Shown here piece by piece: positions 1-8,526 of a DNA stretch of 64,000 bases. The notes under the pieces are model-generated. The model had not been told where the DNA came from. It made no database searches and saw only the letters and a list, made by a program, of their open reading frames with translations. Position 1 is the first letter of the stretch, and each line of letters begins with the position of its first letter. A program made the translations under genes and the position numbers. The DNA comes from Fragilaria crotonensis (lineage: Eukaryota; Bacillariophyta; Fragilariophyceae; Fragilariales; Fragilariaceae): NCBI GenBank assembly GCA_022925895.1, contig JAKSYS010000287.1, forward strand, positions 1 to 64,000, written 5' to 3'.

Positions 1-14
1 TTGCTTCGTTTCAG

Positions 15-209
15 ATTTGGACCCCGGCTGGTGGTTGGTGGAATAATCCCAAGGCTTGGAAAGCCAATACAGCAATTGCAGGGCTTGTCATTTTCGCCGC
101 CTCTGCCGTTGTCTTCAACGTGAGTGCTCAATTGGAGAGGCGACCGGTCAAGGGACGTTATCCGGTTCCTTCGGAACGATGGGTCAAACATCCACCAGGA
201 ACAGTTTAA
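15..209 (+). CDS. C-terminal exon of a small single-pass membrane protein (partial)
   Basis: The window opens in an intron that ends TTTCAG at base 14. The following exon reads in frame for 64 residues to TAA. The product begins IWTPAGGWWNNPKAW, continues with one hydrophobic segment (TAIAGLVIFAASAVVFNVSA) and ends in a basic tail with PVPSERWVKHPPGTV. A Trp-rich head, one membrane helix and a short basic tail recall accessory subunits of mitochondrial respiratory complexes, but I cannot name the family. The 5' part lies outside the window. Its 3' end converges on the next gene with about 58 bases between them. Confidence 0.55.
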   Translation: MWTPAGGWWNNPKAWKANTAIAGLVIFAASAVVFNVSAQLERRPVKGRYPVPSERWVKHPPGTV

Positions 210-267
210 ATTGTAAGCTATAACAGCCGTGGTATACTACCCCGTCAGTAGCGACTATGTTAGATTC

Positions 268-816
268 CTACCTCCAGAAAAATACAATGCGATTGACCAA
301 GGATCTCTTCGGTGCTTCTCCAGGCTTCAATACGGACTTGTTGAGATCTTCTTCGCGGGTCGCGATGTCATCGGGAGCCGCCACCGCCAAGGTGATTCCT
401 TGACTCTCGATATCTTTTTCACTCATCCCAATATCCAAACCCGCCAACTCCTCGACGGTACGATCTTGAGCCGCCTGCTTAGCCTTTGCAGCTCGACCGG
501 CCGAGGCTTCTTGTTCGAAAATAGTAAGCGCATCGTCCTCACTCGTCACTTGGCCGACAGTTGACATAGAATACCAAAAGACAAATCCTACAAATCCAAA
601 CAAACCAGTCGCAGTGATTAAATTTGCCATGTGAACCCTTGCGGGCAATGCATTCACAGCCTCGATTCCGCTTAGCTTCCCCATGTTTTCCTCCATTCGT
701 TTCATTGCTTCCTCCTCGGCATTGTAAACTTTCTTATCTGAGAGCGCTCGACGAGACGCTCGAATCAGGGCGACTCGTCGAGAGCTGCAAACGGCACCAA
801 CACGAAATGACAACAT
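268..816 (-). CDS. COA3-like small mitochondrial membrane protein
   Basis: The frame opens further upstream, but the first ATG that gives a sensible presequence is at 816, for 182 residues. The N-terminus is basic and Ser/Arg-rich (MLSFRVGAVCSSRRVALIRASRR), as in mitochondrial presequences. An acidic helical stretch follows, then one transmembrane segment (LITATGLFGFVGFVFWYSM), then a charged Ala/Glu/Lys-rich tail. A segment ending in YSMxxV just after an amphipathic stretch resembles cytochrome c oxidase assembly factor 3 (COA3/CCDC56). That is a similarity of layout and a short motif only. Diatom-specific inner-membrane proteins of unknown role are an alternative. Confidence 0.5.
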   Translation of the reverse strand: MLSFRVGAVCSSRRVALIRASRRALSDKKVYNAEEEAMKRMEENMGKLSGIEAVNALPARVHMANLITATGLFGFVGFVFWYSMSTVGQVTSEDDALTIFEQEASAGRAAKAKQAAQDRTVEELAGLDIGMSEKDIESQGITLAVAAPDDIATREEDLNKSVLKPGEAPKRSLVNRIVFFWR

Positions 817-1504
817 ATTATTGTTCCTGCGTTTTGAGTTGCTTATTTTGAGTGACACTGTGTTGAGGAACAGATCAAACTGAAACTCGAACAGGTCACA
901 CCTCACACACACAGGGAACTGTGTTGAAAAGAATGGTATGACAGGAATCTCTCACCGCAGGAATGTTTACATCTGTCCAGAGGTGCGTGTCAAGAGTCCA
1001 GTTTATCACGAATTATGAACATACGAGCACGCACCGATGCTGCGAGTACTGTCGTACTCGTCTGGCGATATCGTACTACAGTACTATGTATGCAGTCGCC
1101 AATGCACGCCAGCAGATTCGAGATTCGATGGGTGCGGTGCGACCGCTGTTATGTGCGGTACAAGTACCAGGTATAGGTAATAGGTATGCGTACAAATTAC
1201 AGGGTGCCTGGTTGTACCGGTACTACTACTGGTACATTGCTCAAAGGCATAAAAGAATACGGCACTCACTCCACAAACTCATTGGTTTTGCTAACAACGA
1301 GGAAAAGATGCAAGAATTCGTCAAGGATCTCCTTATCTTCAGTGTCACTGCTCTTCTTTCCATCCATACAATCAGACAGGAACGGTATTCTCCGTTGCTT
1401 GCCACCAAGGCCTTGCAGGACGGAACCTCTCTGGACAACAAGGAGCTAGTTTGCACGGTTTCGCCGCGAATGTGCCCACACCAACTGGTCATACGCGGGG
1501 AGAG
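817..1504. other. Intergenic, GTAC-containing, no supported gene
   Basis: This stretch separates the divergently transcribed COA3-like gene and the Nudix-HAD gene. It contains many short GTAC/GTACT words (around 1050-1230) and overlapping small open frames with no protein-like composition. The Nudix frame stays open upstream of 1505 to about 1300 without a good start, so the true N-terminus could lie here. Confidence 0.5.
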
Positions 1505-2765
1505 ATGAGACTGAAGAATCTGTGGCATCGCGCCACCTATGTTGTCGTTCGACATGATGCGAAGGACAAGACGATCCGTCTGCTGGTTCAAAAACGGTCG
1601 ATGCTGAAGGATTATTGTCCTGGTCGGCTGGACCCGACTCCGGGTGGAGTTGTGGGATTTAATGAAACGTATCGACAAAATGCTGTTAGGGAACTTGAAG
1701 AAGAGATGGGCATTGTTGCCACGGAAGATAACCTGAAGCGATTATTTAGTTTTCCGTACGAGGACGAGCAGTTACGTGTATGGGGCGATTTATTCGAAGT
1801 TTACTACGATGGTGATGTCAAGGAGTTAACGCTGCAAGGGGACGAAGTCGAATGTGTCTTTCACATGACTCTGTCAGAGCTTGAAACAAAGATTAAGTCA
1901 GATCCAGGCATGTGGATGCCTGATTCGTTGCATGCAATCCGTCTTTATCTCCAGTATCGTAGGGATCATCGTCTCAACCGGAGACTTCTCCGTGGTTACT
2001 CATCCAATGTTGAAGCCTACAAGGTTCGCCCCAAGCCCCAAGTCGTGTTTTTCGATTGTGACGATTGCCTCTACTTTGATAATTGGAAGGTGGCGCAGAT
2101 GTTGACAGATAGTATTGACCGATGGTGTGTTGCAAAAAGGTCTACCCGAAGGGCAGGCATACGAGCTTTACAAACAGTATGGGACTGCATTGAAGGGATT
2201 GCTTGCTGAAGGCTACATAGATGGATCAGAGGAAGCGATTGATAGTTTTCTGAAAGGTGTCCATGATATCGACGTCATGGCGAATCTGAACCAGGACCAT
2301 CGGCTTAGGCAGTTGTTGCTCGACATGGATCCAACCATTCCCAAGTATATCTTTACTGCGTCGGTTAGAGAACATGCTGAACGATGTCTGAAGGCGTTGG
2401 GTATCGATGATCTATTTGTTGACATAATCGATGTCAAGTCTTGCAATCTCGAAACCAAACACAGTCCATCATCCTTTCAAGCCGCAATGCGGATTGCCGG
2501 AGTGACGAATCCTGAGGCTTGCGTCTTTTTAGACGACTCAGTTCGCAACATCTGTGCGGCAAGGCAAGTTGGTTGGCGTTCGATTTTGGTAGGCCGAGTG
2601 AGCCGTGATACAGGCCAACCAATAACGGCGGATGACGCCGAGGCGGAAATTGATGTTATTCACCATTTTCCCAAAGTGCTGCCGGAGCTTTTTGGGCACC
2701 GCGACCAAGATATCCATGCGAACAGCGATCCTGATCCCGACCCACTGCCGAACTGCGGGAGCTGA
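1505..2765 (+). CDS. Nudix hydrolase fused to a HAD pyrimidine 5'-nucleotidase-like phosphatase (apparent +1 frameshift)
   Basis: The N-terminal half is a Nudix hydrolase similar to the YfcD branch: WHRATYVVV is followed by a full Nudix box (GGVVGFNETYRQ...REELEEEMGI pattern, about bases 1640-1710). The C-terminal half is a HAD phosphatase of the SDT1/pyrimidine 5'-nucleotidase type. It has motif I FFDCDDCLYFD (near 2050), motif II IFTAS (near 2350) and the acidic motif FLDDS (near 2530). Between motif I and the cap the frame changes by one base at AAAAA (2134-2138). Four As would give an uninterrupted WCVAKGLPEGQAY. The fusion would hydrolyse a nucleoside-diphosphate derivative and then a monophosphate; that pathway is inference. 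Start 1505 is the first ATG in the Nudix frame, and homologs often have about 15 more residues (TGHTRGE is in frame upstream). Confidence 0.8.
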
Positions 2766-3345
2766 CGTCAAAATCTAGTGCACCCGTAAGCGATGATCAC
2801 GAATTGATGCATCCGCGTGTTTTAGTCTGCTTCAAAAGTTTTCTGAATGTCATTATGTTGTCGAAGTTTGCGGAGGGTAGGAGTCACCCATGTGCATCTT
2901 GTTGGAACTTAGATGGCGTTGATGCTAGTAGAGGGCTACTCTAGTAGGCTAACCAGCTACAAGCCCCCATTTTCAATTTGGTAATAATGCGTGCGGAATG
3001 TATTTCTGGTAGTACTGTCGTACTGTACGAACCTCGTCCGTTCGTTCCGCAACCTGTCTCATTGCAAATCATCACATCCACTCATCCCAGTTGCTTGTGG
3101 GAAGCAGAGTGGCGAACAACTGATTAGATACTTTTGAGTTTTGAGTGGATCCTTCATCATCAGGGATATCACAATACGGTAGAATACAACCAAGTCTACT
3201 CCTGATACTGTCGTCACATCACGCCAATACATCAACGACTGATGAACGCATAGCACAAATTGCACAGTTGGCACACGACATGATGCACCAATACCAGCAC
3301 GCACCTCCCACCAATCAAACACTAACACACCAAGCAAGGTATACA
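2766..3345. other. Intergenic spacer / 5' leader of the DUF1415 gene
   Basis: No gene is supported here. The DUF1415 frame extends to 3145, but that extension is low-complexity and would bury the signal peptide, so I treat it as 5' untranslated sequence. A GTAC cluster lies near 3010-3030. Confidence 0.45.
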
Positions 3346-4629
3346 ATGTGGCAATGTCGTGACACCAAGGCGCCTCCGACGAGCTCAATACTCCAATTTC
3401 TTTTGTTTCTGATCCTCGCGTTCCCTGCAACATCGTTCCAATCCATGGCATCCAAGTCGTCGAGGATCATACCCATTTTGCATTCGCAAAGCAACGACAA
3501 CAACATACTCAAAGATTGTCCTTTCTCCAGAACGTTTCCAAGGTATCGCATTGATCTGACACGATCATCCCCACCTGGAGAGACGAAAGGGATTAATATC
3601 TTTCGCGGTTTCCAGTTGGCATCGTTTCGAAATAAACTGTCCAAGCAATATGGTTCGGTACTGTTTTTAGAAGAACAATCCGGAGTGCGAGCGTTCACCA
3701 CCCTATGGGAAGCAGCAGCTAGGTTGCTCACAGGAGAAGTGTCCCAAGTCGTTGTAGCATTGCCGGATTGCGATGGGCGTGTCCTGGTTAACTGGAAAGA
3801 AATAATTGATTGGATACACGATAACATGCCTGAGGAAGTTCAAATAGAAACAATGCTATCGGAGGACAATCAAGTCGTTCGCATGGACCGTGTTGGTGGG
3901 AAAATTGGGCCAATGGCTCCCATGAATCCACCAGTGCCAGATGATATGGCGAACGGTCGCACCAAAGCGTGGGTCAAAAGATTGCTCGTGGATCTTGCCA
4001 TTTGCCCCTTCACCAAATCTGTTACCAAGAGTGGTCAAGGTTTGGGCGATATAGGTGTCCCTGTGGGTAACATCGCCTACCACACATCTAATTCAAATAA
4101 CATCTACCAACTCATGGCAGATACTTGGGGAGCCATTTGCGAAATGATTGACGCTGGACCGTCTGGCAAAGATGGTGTATCGAGCATCCTCTTGGCTGCT
4201 CCAGAATTCGACCACAATTTTGATTATTGGAGTGGCCCAATGTTTACCATTTTAGAAAATTGCGTTGTGGCTGCCCAAGCCGAATCCAAGATTGGAGTCG
4301 TCTGTTTCCATCCTCGCTACGCTACTCCTGATGGTACGTCGTGGCCAGGATTTGGACACATGCACTCTGTGCCGCGTTTGGAACGTTGGATACAGGAGGA
4401 AGGGCATGGCGAGTGTCCTTATTCCGCTGATGACGTGGCTGCTGGTGGCGCTTGGCAGCGACGAACTCCGCATGCGACGATCAATGTTCTGCGTGCTGAC
4501 CAATTGGAATTGGCGGAGTCGCGGCGAAATACGCCCCAGCTGTATGCACGCAATATCAAGGTATTGATGGATATTGGGAACGGCAAGCTTGCGGAGGATT
4601 TGGAACGAGAACGACGAATGGGATCATAG
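3346..4629 (+). CDS. DUF1415 protein with plastid-type presequence
   Basis: Start 3346 was chosen because it places a signal peptide at the N-terminus (ILQFLLFLILAFPATS) directly followed by FQS, the diatom plastid cleavage context. The product is 427 residues. Residues about 50-170 hold a thioredoxin-like or unassigned region (GSVLFLEEQSGVRAF). Residues about 200-420 match DUF1415: WVKRLLVDLAICPFTKS, then IGVVCFHPRY, then a Pro/Arg/His stretch (RRTPHATINVLR). DUF1415 proteins occur in bacteria and algal plastids, and their biochemical role is unknown. The 3' end converges on the MDR gene with only 18 bases between stop codons. Confidence 0.8.
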   Translation: MWQCRDTKAPPTSSILQFLLFLILAFPATSFQSMASKSSRIIPILHSQSNDNNILKDCPFSRTFPRYRIDLTRSSPPGETKGINIFRGFQLASFRNKLSKQYGSVLFLEEQSGVRAFTTLWEAAARLLTGEVSQVVVALPDCDGRVLVNWKEIIDWIHDNMPEEVQIETMLSEDNQVVRMDRVGGKIGPMAPMNPPVPDDMANGRTKAWVKRLLVDLAICPFTKSVTKSGQGLGDIGVPVGNIAYHTSNSNNIYQLMADTWGAICEMIDAGPSGKDGVSSILLAAPEFDHNFDYWSGPMFTILENCVVAAQAESKIGVVCFHPRYATPDGTSWPGFGHMHSVPRLERWIQEEGHGECPYSADDVAAGGAWQRRTPHATINVLRADQLELAESRRNTPQLYARNIKVLMDIGNGKLAEDLERERRMGS

Positions 4630-4647
4630 TAAGAATAAGTCGAGAGA

Positions 4648-5668
4648 CTAATCAATCTTCATTACAAGCTTGCCACGTACGTGACCGCTTGCTAAGCGGT
4701 CAAGAACACCACCCTCTTGGAGGCAATCCTTCCAGCTACCAGCGTCCTCTGCCAGGGGTGCCTTGCTGATGGAATGGGACGCCAAGAGCTGCAACATCTC
4801 CTCCATGTGACTCGACGGCGCGCCATGGGCGTAGATTGGTTCGCTGACTGGAAAAAACAGTTTCTGTTGTGACGGTCACAGCCTTGAAGAAACAGAATCC
4901 TAAATCCAGTGAGCCAATAGAGGGACCGGCGACAACTAAACAAATCGTACCGTACGGACGGACCACCTCGGTCAATGCCTTCCACACATTCGGCGTAGGC
5001 TCTGTAAGGCAAAGGATCCGATCCACACTTCCCTTAGGCCTCCTTCAAGTTTTTAGTATTTCATCATGCGCAATGACAGAGGATGCACCATTCTCCAGAC
5101 ACCAAGCCTTCGATTCGTCCGATGAGGCGGTGCAAAGGATTTCTAAACTTGGAAACTTGGCCCTTGCCAACAAGGTGGCCCAACTTCCGACCCCACCCGC
5201 GCCTCCGACAATCAGGAGATTGGCTGCCTGAGCGAGAGATAGCTTTTCGAGAGACTCAAAGGCGGTGCAACCTGACAGGGGTAGGGTCGCTGCCATCGTC
5301 ATGGGATAGTCGGTAGGTATCTTGGTCACGCACTGTGCATCGACAACAACATGAGTGGCGTAGGCTCCACTGCGTCGGGGATCGGCGAGAAAGACAACTT
5401 CGTCGCTCTCTTTGAAACCATCTACTTTACTGTGGACTATAAACCCTGCTCCCCCGTAACCGACTATAAGTGGAGAGTCGCGTTCTTGGATTTCTTGTCC
5501 AGCCTTGCTGGGCAAAAGCTTCTGCAAATCGACTGGATTCAGCTCAACATGTTGTACACGGATTAGCACTTGGTTCTCTCCGCAATGAGGCAACTTGTCG
5601 GTAGATTTCCAATGGAGCACATCTCGATGAATGCCATAATGCGTCGCTCCAAGGTATTGGTATGCCAT
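4648..5668 (-). pseudogene. MDR-family NAD(P)H-dependent quinone/enoyl oxidoreductase, disrupted
   Basis: Starting at 5668 (MAYQYLGATHYG) the protein has the GroES-like N-terminal domain of medium-chain dehydrogenases (VLIRVQHVELNPVDLQKLLPS), then the Rossmann nucleotide-binding loop LLIVGGAGGVGSWATLLARA and the C-terminal catalytic segments up to GHVRGKLVMKID. It lacks an obvious structural zinc-ligand set, so a zeta-crystallin or zinc-type alcohol-dehydrogenase relative are both possible. Two defects are visible: an in-frame TGA at 5045-5047, after IAHDEILKT, and a one-base excess in a run of six A (4852-4857, T on the coding strand) before PVSEPIYAHG. Both flanking parts are well conserved. 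It is therefore either a young pseudogene or an intact gene with consensus errors. Confidence 0.65.
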
Positions 5669-6599
5669 AGTTGATCGTTGAGTTACCAAGATAAATGTAA
5701 AGGCATCGATCACTTTCATCTCGTTATCGTCTCACTTCGATGACTCTTTCGTCGCAAGAGGCGACGTGAACGGCCGTTATCTTACGTTATTTCGTAGCCC
5801 GTACCGGTATCCTCCCACAGACTCAACCGTAACTATACCAGTAGCAAGCATCGCATCGCAATGGTTATAGTATGAAAGGAAATGGGTCAAGAGTAATACA
5901 TGGAGAACCGGCACACCAAAACGATTCTTATGCCGGTAGCATAGTTGAGGCGTTTGTGGAGACCATAACCACCAAATCTGCCACTGCTGTTGTGCTGCTA
6001 GCCATGCATCTGACAGGCCAACTTGTCAATTGTTGTGATCTTAGAATCTTCCCTTTACAAAATCTGCTTGCAACGACATCAGCAATGGCGTTTCTGGCGG
6101 ATGCCCACCGGTCAGAGGGAGAAGTCTTATTGGCATGGGAAAGCAATGGACAGGCATTCACCATGGGCTTGTCTCTAGAAAATGATTGGTGCTGAGCCAT
6201 GTCAGATGATGCAGAGGGCTGATTCTGAACAGCTTTTTGGCATCCACCAAAACCACCTGGCATGTTTTGCCACTTACGCAACATAACTTTTGCTGCCAAG
6301 GTGAAGTGGGCGCTGAGTGGAATTCACTCATACTAATGTTGGAATGCATTATCTGCTGGATGGCATGGCAGGTTGAGTTCTATCAATGAAAAGGTTGGTC
6401 AGCTGGTGGCCCCACAATTGCCTTAATATTTTGTTCTTTGCATTCTGGAGAAGACTGTCGTGTCCAGGGCGCTTTGCTAGTTTCGATGATCAAAGGTGCT
6501 GACTCCGCACCACAAAGTCCTGTTCAGAACCCAACCAAAAGCAAAATTCAAGTCAATCTTATTTGTAAGTTATTATAACAATCACAGGAAATGCACAAT
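5669..6599. other. Intergenic; CpG-poor relic block at about 5870-6560
   Basis: The first 200 bases are ordinary promoter-like spacer. From about 5870 the sequence becomes poor in CpG and rich in TG/CA, with open frames on both strands (5872-6195 plus, 5928-6299 minus) that look like no family I know. The composition resembles the fossil blocks at 17.9-20.5 and 46.6-48.3 kb, so I read it as an old degraded repeat rather than a gene. Confidence 0.4.
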
Positions 6600-7736
6600 T
6601 CAAGGCAGTTCTGCAAGGCATCTCTTCGGGGCCACGCCATCAGCGACGTACTGCTGAGCAGCCATCATCTCTTTTTGCAAAGCCTCGAGTCGCAGCTGGA
6701 TATCAGTCTTCGGTTTCTCCACTTCATCTTCGTCGTCGCTGGGAATATCGTGACCCATTTCATTTCTATGCACCTGTTTTTCAAGCCACTTCGCACGAGT
6801 TTCCACTAAGCTTTTTGGCTTCTTCGATTTCTTCGTTTCCCTGTTAGGCGTTTGCACCTCTAATGCCTTAGGCGGAGACGACTGAGACTTCTTTGGGTCC
6901 TGTGCACGATTGTCGAATCGTGGCGCACCTCTAGTTGTTGCCGAGGAGCTCTGCTGTTGAAACGCTTGCTTGCCATTAAGGTTGGCGGTCCCTGTGCATT
7001 TCAATGATAAGTTCGCTTCTTTCGATGCAGTGGTGCTTGCCAAATTCTTTTGCAACAACGTCGTGCGAGCAGCGACGGTGGAGGCGTTCATAGTAGATTC
7101 GGGCGTCGAACCGCCAACTGATTGTTCGCGACCTGGGAATGCGACACTGCTTGATGGAAGGGCTCTACCTTGCAGCCAAAGGGCTCTCTTTTCTACCAGA
7201 CCTTTCGGCTCGAAGTCATCCGCCTTATCTGCAACAGGCGATTCATTCGCGTCTGAAGTTGGAGCGGCGATGGACGAACAAGATCCCTTAAGAACAACGG
7301 CCGGAACGTCGCTAAATCTCTTAGGTTTGTCGTCGCCTGCATTCTCCTTGTCGTTAGTTGCCAATGCCATCCTTTTCAGGCTGGCGGTTGTGTCGTGGAT
7401 TGGGCGAGGATTAGAATTTGGGTACGAATTTCTGGCCGGAGAAAACAGGATTCTGCGCGCCGCTACAATATTTGCGGGGTACAGTGGCTCTGACTCCGTG
7501 AAGGCAGAGGTCATTGAATTTGCCGGTGAATTCGGCTTTGCTGATGGGGACGCCATTTTCTTGGTGGATGAATTGCCTGTACGGATGGAGCCGAAACACT
7601 TCGCCCGTTCTGCAATACTTGGACTCGGACTGGCAAATTGGCTCTGAAGAGGCCTTATGGGATCGGTGTTTTCGTTGTACTCCATCAAACCCGTAACGCC
7701 CATTTCGCTACCAATGCCGGGGTAAGACGTCCTCAT
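6600..7736 (-). CDS. Disordered protein with two LVExRAxWL repeats and C-terminal coiled coil
   Basis: The frame continues to 7805, but the first ATG is at 7736 (MRTSYPGIGSEMG), giving 378 residues. Most of the protein is Ser/Pro/Ala-rich and charged, so probably disordered. It contains two copies of a short motif: GLVEKRALWLQGRAL in the middle and SLVETRAKWLEKQVH near the C-terminus. An acidic patch (SDDEDEVEKPK) and a helical, probably coiled-coil end (IQLRLEALQKEMMAAQQYV) follow. No enzymatic domain is visible. The repeated motif may be a short binding helix. The function is unknown. Confidence 0.65.
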   Translation of the reverse strand: MRTSYPGIGSEMGVTGLMEYNENTDPIRPLQSQFASPSPSIAERAKCFGSIRTGNSSTKKMASPSAKPNSPANSMTSAFTESEPLYPANIVAARRILFSPARNSYPNSNPRPIHDTTASLKRMALATNDKENAGDDKPKRFSDVPAVVLKGSCSSIAAPTSDANESPVADKADDFEPKGLVEKRALWLQGRALPSSSVAFPGREQSVGGSTPESTMNASTVAARTTLLQKNLASTTASKEANLSLKCTGTANLNGKQAFQQQSSSATTRGAPRFDNRAQDPKKSQSSPPKALEVQTPNRETKKSKKPKSLVETRAKWLEKQVHRNEMGHDIPSDDEDEVEKPKTDIQLRLEALQKEMMAAQQYVADGVAPKRCLAELP

Positions 7737-8526
7737 CGCTGGGTCAGATGATGAGGAAAGTGTCACCAGAAAACTTGACTTGATCGTTGCACTTTTTGTG
7801 AACACAACCTGGTGGCGCGCTTATATCCATGTACCGTATATATATGGAGTATGTATCTTAGCAGTGCATCCATGTGGTAAGTGCACTACTTAATAGTATT
7901 CGTAGTACACGAGAGGATGCAGGACACTGATGGACCCATGAAACCATGTGTACACGACGGTATCCTATAGCCATCTCGTTGTACTTGTCGTATACTACAT
8001 TCGAAATGTTTGCCGACGAGGAAGTGCCTTTTTGCAAAAGCCAGGACTGGGTCGGCAGCCTCGATCGCCGTTACCCATTTTTGAAGTAATTCAATGTCAT
8101 ATGTTTATATGTTGATGGATTTGGCGGGAGTGGATGTGGACGTACTGTTTGTAACGCACCTGTTCATGGAATACGGAAATGCCAGTACCCTGAAAACGGT
8201 ACTCGCCGTACTACAAATACTTCATAGATTCTATGAAAGACTTGCGATAACTATATGGCTTGTTTCGCTTCGTAGCAAAATATAGTGCAACTCGTGTAGG
8301 ATCAGTACAAAATCCGTGACGTCTTCGTTTTATGCCAGGGGATGGCAGCCTCGCACATCGAAACAAGACGATCGAAACCACACCAAAAAAAGTTGTTCGG
8401 ACCATGATATTGTAACGACAACTTCACCAACTTACACTTCGTAACTGCCGAGCCTTTTGTTGCGACTGGATCAATAATATACTTCAAGGCAGAGTTTAAC
8501 TTGCGAGGGTCGGCAGTTGAGACATA
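7737..8526. other. Intergenic, GTAC-containing, upstream of DNA transposon
   Basis: There is no supported gene. GTAC words recur between 7830 and 8230. The left boundary of the IS630-like transposon probably lies in the last 250 bases, but I could not see a convincing terminal inverted repeat. Confidence 0.4.

Noticed and set aside
963-1508. 181-codon open frame upstream of Nudix
   Set aside because: It is GTAC/Tyr-rich spacer composition with no domain, and its 3' part is another frame of the Nudix leader.
2131-2140. Programmed +1 frameshift in the Nudix-HAD gene
   Set aside because: Similar one-base shifts occur in unrelated genes, so error is the simpler cause.
5045-5047. TGA as selenocysteine codon in the MDR gene
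   Set aside because: The position is not a catalytic Cys in this family, no SECIS was seen, and a nearby shift suggests errors.
5872-6299. Open frames on both strands as a gene
   Set aside because: Composition matches CpG-poor relics, with no signal of a conserved protein.
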